Assembly (NCBI GenBank): GCA_963760935.1
Contig: CAVXFB010000008.1
Location: 620,001-684,000 of the forward strand
DNA: 64,000 bases
Direction: 5' to 3'
Source: CAVXFB01 sp963760935
GTDB lineage: Bacteria > Planctomycetota > Planctomycetia > Pirellulales > Thermoguttaceae
The position numbers and the translations under genes are program-made. Position 1 is the stretch's first letter. Every line of letters begins with the position of its first letter. Below the pieces are notes generated by a model. It did not search any database. It had not been told where the DNA came from and worked only from the letters and a program-made list of their open reading frames with translations. This document shows positions 1-8,131 of this stretch, in pieces.

Positions 1-2
1 TG

Positions 3-284
3 CAAACGGCCGACCCGGAAGATGCCGCCGTGTTGGCCCGGGCATACAACGTTCTCGGCACGGCCCATCGCCAAGCTGGTCGCACCAAGGACGCCCTGTT
101 CGCTTTCCTGCACGTGGACTTGCTCTATCCGACCGTGCCCGATGCCCATGCCGAGGCTCTGGCCAACCTGGCAGCGCTCTGGGAGCAGCTTCATAAAGTC
201 GAACGAGCCAACCAGGCACGCAAGACGCTCGAAGATCAATACAAGGACAGTCCCTGGGCGAAGGAAGCCCGCCGAGAGAATTGA
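3..284 (+). CDS. TPR-like protein, C-terminal part only
   Basis: The reading frame is open from base 3, so the start lies before the window; 93 residues are visible. The helix-rich sequence has the spacing of tetratricopeptide repeats, with Ala/Tyr/Gly positions in 'ARAYNVLGTAHRQAG' followed by 'ALANLAALWEQL'. The end (KEARREN) is charged. TPR proteins of this kind are scaffolds; the gene sits 146 bases before an ExbB/ExbD cluster in the same direction, so it may be part of that energy-transducing unit, as TPR proteins often are. That link is inference from position only. Confidence 0.6.
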   Translation, partial: QTADPEDAAVLARAYNVLGTAHRQAGRTKDALFAFLHVDLLYPTVPDAHAEALANLAALWEQLHKVERANQARKTLEDQYKDSPWAKEARREN

Positions 285-430
285 CGCTTCCGAAAATGCC
301 GGTTATGCGTGAAGCGATGGCTGCCGGCTCGACACCCGTGGGGTTATGGCCGCCGGAATGCCGAAGTAGAATGGTGGGAACTGCGGGAGTCGCTTCCTGC
401 AGATGGAATTCAATGCCTTTGGAGGTTTCT

Positions 431-1297
431 ATGCGTTACCGTATTCCGCGGCGACGGCTGGTGGCGGTGCTCTGCTCCGTTCTGCTTCTGACGTCCGGGG
501 CAATGCTTCTGTCGCCGGCCATCCTTGGCCCGTCGTCGGCCTGGGCTGCTGGTGCGGACGAACTGGAGCCATCGAAAGGCCGCGACAAGGCCGCGGACGC
601 CACGGGCGGCGGCGAATTGAACGCGCCCGACGCCACGGCCAGCGAAGCCCCGGCCAAAGAGAGCTTCCTCGGCTGGCTCTACCATTCGCTCAGGTTGCGA
701 TACACGGTGATCTTTTTGATCATCACCTTCAATGGCGTGGCGTTGGTCGTCATGGTGGTCGTCGGCTTGCGACGCAACATGATCTGTCCCGACGAGTTGG
801 CGGCCGACTTCGAGGCTAAACTGAACGAAAAACAGTACCAAGAGGCCTTTGAACTGGCCCGCAACGATCCCTCGCTGCTGGGCAAGGTTCTTTCGGCCGG
901 GATGTCGAAACTCTCCGACGGCTATGACGCCTCGGTCGAGGCCATGCAGGAGGTCGGCGAAGAAGAGAACATGAAGCTCGAACAGCGCAATGGCTACATC
1001 GCACTGATCGCGCAGATCGGCCCGATGTTTGGCCTGTTGGGCACTGTCGACGGTATGGTCCAGGCGTTTGACGTCATCGCACATAGCAATGTCACGCCCA
1101 AGCCCTCCGAGCTGGCCCAAGGTATCGGCACTGCGCTGGTCACAACGATTGTCGGCCTTTGGATTGCCATTCCCTCGATCGCGTTTTATCACGTCGTGCG
1201 CAATCGCCTCACGCGGCTGATGCTCGAGGTCGCGACCGTCAGCGGCAACCTGATGAAGCGCTTCGCCGGCGTCCAAGGTCCGGCCAAGAAGAGCTAG
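431..1297 (+). CDS. MotA/TolQ/ExbB proton channel family protein
   Basis: Inner-membrane proton channel subunit that, with ExbD-type partners, uses the proton motive force to drive envelope processes. The 288-residue protein has a cleavable-looking signal (residues 1-40, ending AWAAG), a polar linker of about 35 residues, a membrane segment near 90-112, a cytoplasmic segment, and two further membrane segments near 190-208 and 232-258. The family signature GLLGTV is present in the second. The ATG at 431 is chosen because GGAGG lies five bases upstream; an in-frame upstream start lacks such a site. Two ExbD genes follow directly. The signal peptide plus linker before the first channel helix is longer than in E. 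coli ExbB. The substrate system cannot be told from sequence. Confidence 0.85.
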   Translation: MRYRIPRRRLVAVLCSVLLLTSGAMLLSPAILGPSSAWAAGADELEPSKGRDKAADATGGGELNAPDATASEAPAKESFLGWLYHSLRLRYTVIFLIITFNGVALVVMVVVGLRRNMICPDELAADFEAKLNEKQYQEAFELARNDPSLLGKVLSAGMSKLSDGYDASVEAMQEVGEEENMKLEQRNGYIALIAQIGPMFGLLGTVDGMVQAFDVIAHSNVTPKPSELAQGIGTALVTTIVGLWIAIPSIAFYHVVRNRLTRLMLEVATVSGNLMKRFAGVQGPAKKS

Positions 1298-1382
1298 GAG
1301 GCGGGCAAAGCATACAGTGATTGCGTGTGGCGAGTCCTTTGTTCCGCAGGGGCACGCCGCATAAAGATTCCGAAGGCCGACC

Positions 1383-1823
1383 ATGCGTTATAAGAGCTAC
1401 CATACATTCGTCAGCGATCCGGACATGACGCCGATGATCGACTGCACCTTTCAGTTGGTGATCTTCTTCCTCCTGACGTTGAACTTTTCCTCCGACGAGC
1501 AGAGCGAGCTGATCCGTCTGCCGACCAGCGAGATCGCCAAGCCGACCGAAGGGGCGATCGAGACGCCAATCACCGTGCAAGTGCTGGCGACCGGCGCCGT
1601 GCTCTTCGGCGGCGATCAGTTGACGCCGGCGGGACTGAAAGGGCCGCTCCAGCGCGAGCGTGAAATGATCAAGAACGTGCTAGGCCGCAACATGAAAAAT
1701 GCTACGGTCATTATTCGCGCCGACCGCGACGTGCCCGCCGGAAAAGTCCAAGAGGTCATCCGCGCCTGCCAAGAGAGCGATTTTGAGAAGTTCGTGCTGC
1801 GCGCTAAGTGGAAACAGCCATGA
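1383..1823 (+). CDS. ExbD/TolR family biopolymer transport protein (first copy)
   Basis: Single-pass inner-membrane partner of the ExbB-like channel. The 146-residue protein has a short cytoplasmic start, a membrane helix at about residues 15-35 with the family motif MTPMID (Asp20 is the expected proton-relay residue), and a periplasmic domain. It lies 85 bases after the ExbB gene and its TGA overlaps the ATG of the second ExbD gene in ATGA, showing translational coupling. No strong ribosome site is seen before ATG 1383. Paired non-identical ExbD proteins after one ExbB are common in planctomycetes and may form a mixed dimer (inference). Confidence 0.85.
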   Translation: MRYKSYHTFVSDPDMTPMIDCTFQLVIFFLLTLNFSSDEQSELIRLPTSEIAKPTEGAIETPITVQVLATGAVLFGGDQLTPAGLKGPLQREREMIKNVLGRNMKNATVIIRADRDVPAGKVQEVIRACQESDFEKFVLRAKWKQP

Positions 1824-2317
1824 AGATCGGCCACGCCAGCGGCGAGCTGGAAAAACTGGAAATGAACATGACGCCGATGATCGACGTCTGTTTCCAGTTG
1901 ATCATCTTCTTCATGCTCTCGCTGCGGCTGTACTCGCCCGAAGGCGACTTCAGCATTAAGATGCCGCTGGCCGCCCCGCAAACCAGTTTGCCCGATGAAA
2001 CTCAGACGCCGCCGATCAAGATCCGTCTCACGGCCGACCGGCAGGGCAATCTGACGGGCATCCGCCTAGGCGAGCGATCCCTCGCCACATTCCGAGATCT
2101 GCAAAATCAGATTCGCAGCCTGGTCGCTCTCGACCGCGGACCCGGCGGAACTCCGTCCAGTGCCGAGGTGGAACTCGATTGCGACTACGGGCTGAAGTTT
2201 GAATACGTCGTCGACGCGCTGTCCGCCGTTTCCGGCTATCTGGCCAACGATGGTCAGACCATCGTGCGCCTCATCGAGAAGGTCCGTTTCTCCCCGCCGC
2301 GGAAGCCGGTGCAGTAG
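1820..2317 (+). CDS. ExbD/TolR family biopolymer transport protein (second copy)
   Basis: Second ExbD-type subunit, 165 residues. The start ATG at 1820 overlaps the stop of the preceding gene (ATGA, 1820-1823); a GTG four codons earlier is possible but unnecessary. The membrane helix at about residues 16-36 opens with MTPMIDVCFQLIIFF, carrying the conserved Asp. The rest is periplasmic and differs from copy one, so this is not a recent duplication. It closes the ExbB-ExbD-ExbD operon; a perfect hairpin repeat lies 26 bases downstream and may end the transcript. Confidence 0.85.
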   Translation: MKIGHASGELEKLEMNMTPMIDVCFQLIIFFMLSLRLYSPEGDFSIKMPLAAPQTSLPDETQTPPIKIRLTADRQGNLTGIRLGERSLATFRDLQNQIRSLVALDRGPGGTPSSAEVELDCDYGLKFEYVVDALSAVSGYLANDGQTIVRLIEKVRFSPPRKPVQ

Positions 2318-2342
2318 AAAGAAGGGAGACGGGCGATCCTCT

Positions 2343-2368
2343 CGTTCCCAAGCTCTGGCTTGGGAACG
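2343..2368. repeat. Hairpin repeat, GTTCCCAAGC family, copy 1
   Basis: Perfect 11-base stem CGTTCCCAAGC / GCTTGGGAACG around a four-base loop. A close relative in the same orientation, with the same trailing GTCGC, lies at 2737-2760. There is no T-run, so it is a REP-like element more than a classical terminator, though it sits between convergent genes. Confidence 0.7.
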
Positions 2369-2396
2369 TCGCACGTATCGTCCACAATAGGTGGTG

Positions 2397-2693
2397 TTAA
2401 TCAATAGTCTTGTCTTTGCCCACCGTGGGAAATGCCGCCAGGAGCAGGCCGAGAGAAAAACCCACACCGGCACCGATGACAGCACAATACAACGGGATCA
2501 GCGGAATCATGAAAAGGAAGGCAGCCATTGGGTCACTATTAGGCATCAGCCAGTGCTGAAGGAAGCGGGAAATGCTCTCTACGGGACCACTGACAAACCA
2601 AGGAGTTTCCTGTGGTTTGACAAAGAAGAGAACGTAAAGGCCAATAACGAACCCAACTGAGAAGCCCAGAATAGTCGGGAGCCATTTCCTCAT
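2397..2693 (-). CDS. Small membrane protein of unknown function
   Basis: The 98-residue product begins MRKWLPTILG; its ATG (2691-2693 on the minus strand) is preceded by GGAGGA with five bases spacing, which decides the start. Two hydrophobic helices are seen at about residues 6-25 and 57-90, separated by a polar loop with two prolines. No family is recognised. It is flanked on both sides by copies of the GTTCCCAAGC hairpin repeat and stands convergent to the ExbD operon. The strong ribosome site and clean membrane topology argue that it is real. Confidence 0.6.
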   Translation of the reverse strand: MRKWLPTILGFSVGFVIGLYVLFFVKPQETPWFVSGPVESISRFLQHWLMPNSDPMAAFLFMIPLIPLYCAVIGAGVGFSLGLLLAAFPTVGKDKTID

Positions 2694-2736
2694 CGGGATC
2701 CTCCGAGGTTGCTTTGAAGTCAGCGTTTGTCCCCCG

Positions 2737-2760
2737 GTTCCCAAACTACGGCTTGGGAAC
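2737..2760. repeat. Hairpin repeat, GTTCCCAA family, copy 2
   Basis: Eight-base stem GTTCCCAA / TTGGGAAC with an eight-base loop, followed by GTCGC as in the copy at 2343-2368. It lies between the recombinase stop and the small membrane protein gene. Confidence 0.6.
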
Positions 2761-2773
2761 GTCGCTCCGCCAA

Positions 2774-3714
2774 TCACCCCCGCGGATGAAACTTCTTGTG
2801 GATCGCCTTCAGACGCGTTGGATCGACGTGCGTGTAGATCTGCGTGGTCGCAATGCTGGCGTGGCCGAGCATCTCCTGAACCTGTGCAGATCGGCGCCGC
2901 CGGCCAGCAGGTGCGTGGCAAAGCTGTGCCGCAGGGTGTGTGGGCTGACCTCCGGTGGGGCGCCGACTCGCCCGGCATAGCGCTTCAGCAATTCCCAAAT
3001 ACGCTCGCGCCGCAAGCGCCGACCACGATACGATAGCAGCGCCCAATCGGCGGCCGACCGAGTCCGGGCAACGAGCTGCGGCCGCTCATGTTCCAAATAG
3101 GCTCGCATGGCTTGCACCGCCCGCGGGTTTAGCGGCACCACGCGCTCCTTGTCTCCCTTGCCATGACAGATGCAATAGCCGTCGTCGAGATGCACGTCGC
3201 GCAGCCGGAGGCTCGAGAGTTCCGATGCCCGGCAGCCTGTGGCGTAAAGCAGTTCCAAGAGCGCTCGATCGCGCCGCCAACAGGGGTCGGCCCGGCCGGG
3301 AGCGGCGAACATCCGATCGATCTGCTCGACGCTGAGCACTTTCGGCACCCGCTCCCAAAGTTTTTGGCTTCCCAACAACTCGGCCCGGTTGTCGGTCATC
3401 GCCCCTTCCAACTGTAGGTAGCGAAAGAAAACCTTCAGCGAAACGATGTGCCGAGCGATGCTGGCCGGGGCAAGCGTTCGGCCATGCAGCCAGTTGACGT
3501 AATCGGCCAGGTCGCGGATCGAGAGTTCGGGGATGCTGCGGCCTTGGAGCCAGTCGAAAAAATGCGTTAGATCGCGGCGGTACGCTGCCACCGTGTTTTC
3601 GGCCAAATGACACTCGCCGGCCGAGTAGTCGACAAACGCATCGAGCCATGTCTTTGCCCGAACTGCCGGCTTGGCCGGTTGGGGTCGAAGCAGCCGTCGG
3701 CGGATGGTAGCCAT
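2774..3714 (-). CDS. XerC/XerD-type tyrosine recombinase, frame broken near its end
   Basis: Site-specific recombinase of the family that resolves chromosome dimers. The N-terminal SAM-like core-binding domain (about residues 20-105) precedes the catalytic domain. Visible active-site residues are Arg in ATGCRASEL, Lys in GKGDKERVV, His/Arg in HTLRHSF, His in LGHAS and the nucleophile Tyr in QIYTHVD. The last two lie in another frame: one base is missing at about 2881-2888. Restoring it gives [15 protein letters not shown] and a 313-residue protein, the normal family length. Without it the product would lack the nucleophile. The start is placed at ATG 3714 (MATIRRRL); no clear ribosome site is seen. 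Sequence error or recent inactivation are both possible; the former is favoured because many genes here show the same defect. Confidence 0.8.
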
Positions 3715-3933
3715 AAGGTGGAAGGCACGCGCGGTGTGCCGTATGCTGGTCGATAGCCACGGCACGCGGAGTGCGCCGGCTACTTCTCGCTTCGGATGCC
3801 GGGCTCCGCGCCCTGTAGCCCGCTTGCCACCGCCGAAACCATCGGCTCAACCGCTCCTCAACGACCGGCACGTCCGCTACAATCGCTTTGGCCCAATCCT
3901 CGATCAACCATTCACCATCAACAATTCGCCCCC

Positions 3934-4938
3934 ATGCCCATCGCCACACTCGCCCAATTGTCGCCCGGCCAAGAGGCCGATCTGTTCCTGCTGATGACTG
4001 CAAAAGAGGAGTTGAAAACGAAAACCGGCAAGCCGTACTTTCGCGTGGCCTTTCGCGATGGTGGCCGCGAGTTGAGCTTTCCGATCTGGGGCGACTCACC
4101 GTGGGCCGTCGACTGCCGCGATCGCTGGAATCCGGGGCTGTTCTACAAAGTGCGTGCCGTTTACGTCGAGACGAACTTCGGGCCGCAATTGGAGATTCGC
4201 AAAATTCGCGAAGTGACCGATGCCGATGCGGCCGACGGATTCGACCCCACGCTCTGCCTGCCCCGCTCTCGCTTCGACCCACAGCAAATGTTCGACGAGT
4301 TGATGTCCACGGCACGCAATCACATCGGCAAGCCGGCGCTTCGTCAATTGGTGCAGTCGCTTTTGGCAACGCATCGCGATGCTTGGCTTACGCATCCTGC
4401 TGCTCGGCGAAACCACCACGCCTACGTCGGCGGACTGCTCGAACATACGCTGAGCGTTACGCGCACGTGCGTCTATCTGGCCGACAAATACGCGGACTAC
4501 TATCCCGAGATGAAGCCGCCCTTGGACAAAGATCTGGTCGTTGCCGGTGGTATTCTCCACGACATCGGCAAGCTGCGCGAGATGCAGCAACGGCCCGAAG
4601 GAGCCGCGCACACGGCCGACGGCGCGCTGATTGGACACGTCCTCATCGGTCGAGACATGGTTCGCGATGCGGTCGCCACGCTCAATGGCCAGACGACGCT
4701 CGACGACGATACGCGATTGCGCCTGGAGCACCTGATTATCTCGCATCACCATCTGGCCGAGTGGGGCTCGCCCAAACCGGCGATGACGCCCGAGGCGCTG
4801 CTGGTTCATTTCGCTGACGATATCGATGCCAAGTACAACATGATGGTCGGCATTCTTCGCGACGACACCAACCCCGGCCCGGTCACGTCGAAGAAGAACG
4901 TTTTGATGCAGTACGTGTACCGAGGGGTCGGAGAGTAG
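3934..4938 (+). CDS. YhaM-like 3'-5' exoribonuclease (OB fold plus HD domain)
   Basis: Predicted cytoplasmic nuclease of 334 residues. The first 100 residues look like an OB-fold nucleic-acid-binding domain (TGKPYFRVAFRDG, then a VETNFGPQLEIRKI strand). The rest is an HD phosphohydrolase domain: HHAYVGGLLEHTLSV supplies the first His, ILHDIGKL the HD pair, and IISHHH further metal ligands. This order matches Bacillus YhaM, a 3'-5' exoribonuclease. Upstream in-frame codons are open, but ATG 3934 begins the conserved part. It is divergent from the Xer gene, with 219 bases between. RNA substrate assignment is by family. Confidence 0.8.
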   Translation: MPIATLAQLSPGQEADLFLLMTAKEELKTKTGKPYFRVAFRDGGRELSFPIWGDSPWAVDCRDRWNPGLFYKVRAVYVETNFGPQLEIRKIREVTDADAADGFDPTLCLPRSRFDPQQMFDELMSTARNHIGKPALRQLVQSLLATHRDAWLTHPAARRNHHAYVGGLLEHTLSVTRTCVYLADKYADYYPEMKPPLDKDLVVAGGILHDIGKLREMQQRPEGAAHTADGALIGHVLIGRDMVRDAVATLNGQTTLDDDTRLRLEHLIISHHHLAEWGSPKPAMTPEALLVHFADDIDAKYNMMVGILRDDTNPGPVTSKKNVLMQYVYRGVGE

Positions 4939-5120
4939 AGATTGTCGTTAGGTAATGCAGCGTTTGGTAGTCCACGGCATGGCGGGTTAAGGCGGAGCAC
5001 GGGCCGAAGTTCTGTCGGCCGCTAAACCGTTGCGGCATTTCGCGGTCCGCGGACAAACCGCGATAGTCCGTTACCGCGCCGGGTCGCATCGGACGCTTGA
5101 CGGCATCAGGTTGCCAGCAT

Positions 5121-5141
5121 AGACTAGTTGTAGACTAGTCT
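5121..5141. promoter_or_regulatory. Likely operator of the toxin-antitoxin operon
   Basis: Perfect inverted repeat AGACTAGT-TGTAG-ACTAGTCT ending 14 bases before the antitoxin start. Toxin-antitoxin operons are usually repressed by the antitoxin binding such a palindrome over the promoter, so this is the obvious candidate site. Confidence 0.6.
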
Positions 5142-5155
5142 GAATGGAGCCCCTA

Positions 5156-5398
5156 ATGGAATCCGTTGGCTCGTACGAAGCGAAGACACACCTGCCGGCC
5201 CTGTTGGATCGTGTTGCCCAGGGTGAGGAGTTCACGATTACTCGACATGGAGTCCCAGTGGCGAGGCTAGTGCCTCCATCTGCGACAAAAAAGCCCGACG
5301 TGCAGGCTACAATCCGAGAGATCCTTGAATCTCGTAAAGGCTGCCGGCTGGGCGACGACCTTACCGTTCGGCAACTGATCGACGAAGGCCGCCGATGA
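5156..5398 (+). CDS. Phd/YefM-type antitoxin
   Basis: Antitoxin of a type II toxin-antitoxin pair, 80 residues. The N-terminal half (VGSYEAKTHLPALLDRV, then ITRHGVPVARLVP) is the Phd/YefM DNA-binding fold; the charged C-terminal tail would wrap the toxin. ATG 5156 is preferred over ATG 5144 because GGAG lies six bases before it. The stop overlaps the toxin start (ATGA at 5395-5398). A perfect palindrome upstream fits autoregulation. Confidence 0.85.
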   Translation: MESVGSYEAKTHLPALLDRVAQGEEFTITRHGVPVARLVPPSATKKPDVQATIREILESRKGCRLGDDLTVRQLIDEGRR

Positions 5399-5810
5399 CC
5401 GCTCTTGTCCTCGACTGCTCAATATCCATGGCTTGGTGTTTGGAAGACGAAGCCGATCCGCGCGCGATGTCGCGCTGGCAAGCCTCGATGCCGAAGGGGC
5501 AATTGTGCCGAACCTGTGGCCGCTCGAAGTGGCAAACGTGCTCGCGATGTCTGAACGCCGTGGACGAGTCACGTCTGCCAGAATTACACATTTCGTGACC
5601 ATGCTCGGCAATCTTCCGATTGCCATCGACGACGAGACGGCTAAGCAGGCCTTCGGCGATGTGCTGATGCTGGCACGCATGCATCAGCTTACGGCTTATG
5701 ATGCCGCCTATCTGGAACTTGCCTTGCGCAAAGGCTGCCCGCTGGCAAGTCTCGACTCGTCGCTCAACGAGGCCGCAGCCAAGATTGGCATTGCACTATT
5801 TGACGGCTGA
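5395..5810 (+). CDS. VapC-like PIN-domain toxin, one base missing
   Basis: Ribonuclease toxin of the PIN family. The first stretch MTALVLDCSISMAWCLEDEA gives the first acidic site (Asp7). After about residue 24 the frame changes: one base is missing in the GC-alternating run near 5461-5469. In the next frame the protein continues with NLWPLEVANVL, the acidic DDETAKQAFG and LTAYDAAYLELA, the usual PIN motifs. The restored product has 138 residues, normal for the family. As written the operon would make only a truncated 67-residue toxin. The last 103 bases overlap the 3' end of murA on the other strand. Confidence 0.75.
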
Positions 5811-7115
5811 CGTTTGATTTGTGCGCCGAGTTGCCGCAGCTTCTCGTCCAACCGCTGGTAGCCGCGATCGAGGTGGTGGATGTGGTCGACGACGGTGCAG
5901 CCGTCGGCCGCAAGGCCAGCAAGCACCAGGGCGGCGCTGGCGCGAAGATCGCTGGCCGTGACGTGCGCGCCGCTGAGCTTCGGCACGCCGGTGATGATCG
6001 CGGTATCGCCCTGACACGCGATGGTAGCGCCCAGACGGCTGAGTTCGGGTACGTGCAGAAACCGGCGAGGAAAGACGCGGTCCTGCACTCGGCTGACGCC
6101 ATCGGCCAGCGAGGCCAAGGCGGTCCACTGGGCCTGCACATCGGTCGGTATGCCTGGGTACGGCCGCGCAACCACGTCGACGGCTCGCAAACGACTTCGC
6201 GCGGCGATCGATACGCGGTCCGTGCCGACGTTGATCTCGGCCCCTGCCGCATCGAGCTTCGCCAGCACGTCGGCCAGTTGATCCGGCACAACGTCCGTCA
6301 CAGTGGCCGAGCCGCCGGTGATCGCAACGGCCATCAACAGCGTGGCGGCCTCGATGCGGTCGGGGATAAGCCGATGCCTTGCCCCGCCGAGCTGTTCGAC
6401 GCCCTCAATGCGGATCGTCGGCGTGCCGTGACCTGTAATCTTTGCACCCAAAGCGACTAGGAAGTTGCCGAGGTCGACGATCTCCGGCTCGATGGCAGCA
6501 TGATTGATTGTCGTTACGCCCCGGGCCAGCACGGCGGCGCTCATGACGTTGGCCGTGCCGGTGACCGTGGAACCATTTGGACCAGAAAGGTCGATGTCGG
6601 CTCCGACCAACCGCCGGGCCTCGGCCACTACGCAGCCATGCTCCAGCCGGATGTCGGCGCCCAAAGCGGCAAGCCCCTTCAAGTGCAGATCGACCGGCCG
6701 AATGCCGATGTTACAGCCGCCGGGCAGTGGCACGATGGCTTTTCCCCGACGTGCCAGCAGCGGTCCGAGCACGCAGAAACTTGCCCGCATCCGCCGCACC
6801 AATCGCTCTGGGGCCCGCACCGGCCGGTGATCGACCGTCTCTAGGATCATGGCGGGATCGGCAAGAACCATAGTCGGGCAGGAAATTCTTGTCTGCTGTG
6901 ATGGGAATATTTTTGTCCCAGGCGACGCGTATCCCGAGTTCTTGTAGCACCTGCGATTGCGTATGCACGTCAATCAAATGCGGCACGCCCTCTAGCTGCA
7001 CGGGCTCCGAAGCCAGAATGGCCGCCGCCATGATCGGCAGCGCGGCGTTCTTCGCTCCGCTACAGCGAATCTGGCCATTGAGTGAAACGCCGCCAGTGAT
7101 ATGAAAGTGGGACAT
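5708..7115 (-). CDS. murA: UDP-N-acetylglucosamine 1-carboxyvinyltransferase, one extra base
   Basis: First committed enzyme of peptidoglycan synthesis, transferring enolpyruvate from PEP to UDP-GlcNAc in the cytoplasm. It opens MSHFHITGGVSLNGQIRCSG with KNAALPIMAAAIL following. The catalytic Cys is in GGCNIGIRPVDLH. One extra base in a CCC run at about 6870-6874 breaks the frame between NFLPD and TMVLADPAMI; removing it restores the family pattern. The natural end is near LRQLGAQIKR, but the frame stays open about 33 codons more, into the vapC gene on the other strand. A further indel could bring the TAG at 5796-5798 into use. The gene follows dapL and prmC in the same direction. MurA presence fits planctomycetes having a peptidoglycan wall. 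Confidence 0.88.
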
Positions 7116-7184
7116 AGGAGAACTTACGACGCAATGGCGGTCACCAGCATCCGCAGTTTAGCCCGAAGGGCTGTAATGTTATAG

Positions 7185-7203
7185 CCCAGGGCAACGCCCT
7201 GGG
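7185..7203. repeat. Hairpin repeat CCCAGGGC/GCCCTGGG
   Basis: Perfect eight-base stem with a three-base AAC loop, inside the 99-base gap between prmC and murA. Just upstream, AGCCCGAAGGGCT forms a second small hairpin. It has no T-run. Such elements are scattered between genes in this window and could slow transcription or protect mRNA ends. Confidence 0.55.
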
Positions 7204-7214
7204 TACACGCTGCT

Positions 7215-8123
7215 TTACAGCAGTTTCGCTTGCACTACCCGCGGGAGACGGGCCAAATCTTTGATCGTTTGCCCAACCTCGAACCGCGCGTCGGCATTCA
7301 GTAGTGCGAGCACGGCATCGTGAATCGCCGGGCCGATCTCCACGAGAAGATGCCCGCCGGGCTGCAGATGATCGGCTGACTGGGCGATGAGTGGCTCGAT
7401 CACCTCCGTGCCCTTGGGGCCGGCAACGAGCGCCGATTTCGGCTCGAACTTCCGCACGTCTGGCGCCAACTGCTCAAACTCGGCCGCTGTCACGTAGGGC
7501 GGATTGCTGACAATAAGATCGAATCGCCGCTCAGGCGGCACCGCGGCCAATAGATCGCTTTCCAGAAACTCGATACGATTCGCGACGCCGTGTTGTTGGG
7601 CGTTTTGCTTGGCAATCGCCAGCGCAGCCGGGCTGCGGTCGATGGCCGTCACACGGCACGTCGGAAGCTGTTTGGCCAAGCAAATCGCAATGATGCCGCT
7701 GCCGGTGCCCACGTCAGCGATCATGAGCTCATTTGGCGACCTCACCCCCGGCCCCTCGCCCAAAGAGAGAGGAGAGTAGGTTTTCGCCAGATCAATCGCC
7801 GTTACCACCAATAGTTCCGTTTCCGGTCGGGGAATCAGCACATCGGGCGTGACGCGGAACGACAGCGAATAGAACTCGCGGCGGCCGACGAGATAGGCCA
7901 CCGGCATGCCCTCGGCACGGCGGTGCACCAGTCCGCGAAACACGGCCCGGGCATCGTCGCTCGGCGCCTCGTCGAAGCGGGTATACAAATCGATCCGCTG
8001 GCAGCCGAGCGCCTCGGCCAAGAGTACCTCGGCATCCAATCGTGGGCTTTCCGAACCGTGCCCCTGCAAATAATCGGTCGTCCATTGCAAAAGTCGGCCG
8101 ACTGTCCAGGGCTCGTTAGTCAT
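7215..8123 (-). CDS. prmC: Release factor glutamine methyltransferase with an in-frame repeat insert
   Basis: Methylates the Gln of the GGQ motif in release factors RF1/RF2, using S-adenosylmethionine. The 302-residue protein has an N-terminal helical domain, VLIPRPETE at about 95-103, the SAM motif DVGTGSGIIA (137-146) and the catalytic NPPY (207-210). Residues about 115-131 (SPLSLGEGPGVR core) are not part of the family: they are encoded by a repeat inserted in frame between the PRPETE helix and motif I. The gene starts eight bases after the dapL stop and is probably co-transcribed with it. Confidence 0.92.
   Translation of the reverse strand: MTNEPWTVGRLLQWTTDYLQGHGSESPRLDAEVLLAEALGCQRIDLYTRFDEAPSDDARAVFRGLVHRRAEGMPVAYLVGRREFYSLSFRVTPDVLIPRPETELLVVTAIDLAKTYSPLSLGEGPGVRSPNELMIADVGTGSGIIAICLAKQLPTCRVTAIDRSPAALAIAKQNAQQHGVANRIEFLESDLLAAVPPERRFDLIVSNPPYVTAAEFEQLAPDVRKFEPKSALVAGPKGTEVIEPLIAQSADHLQPGGHLLVEIGPAIHDAVLALLNADARFEVGQTIKDLARLPRVVQAKLL
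7738..7781. repeat. Repeat element inserted in frame inside prmC
   Basis: Bases CTCACCCCCGGCCCCTCGCC and the following CAAAGAGAGAGGAGAG form a partly palindromic element. On the minus strand it reads SPLSLGEGPGVR within prmC and leaves the frame open. A diverged relative (CTCACCCTGGCCCGCTCCCG) is intergenic at 48334-48366. Confidence 0.6.
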
Positions 8124-8131
8124 CGCATTCC

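Noticed and set aside
2341..2370. Hairpin after the ExbD genes as intrinsic terminator
   Set aside because: The stem is perfect but no T-run follows on either side, and a relative occurs nearby; called a repeat instead.
3086..4369. 427-codon minus-strand frame across the Xer and HD-nuclease genes
   Set aside because: Overlaps two recognised genes in other frames and is Arg/Ser-rich without motifs.
5708..5795. murA C-terminal extension as a new functional domain
   Set aside because: The extra residues are antisense to vapC and lack conserved pattern; loss of the original stop or one more base error explains it better.
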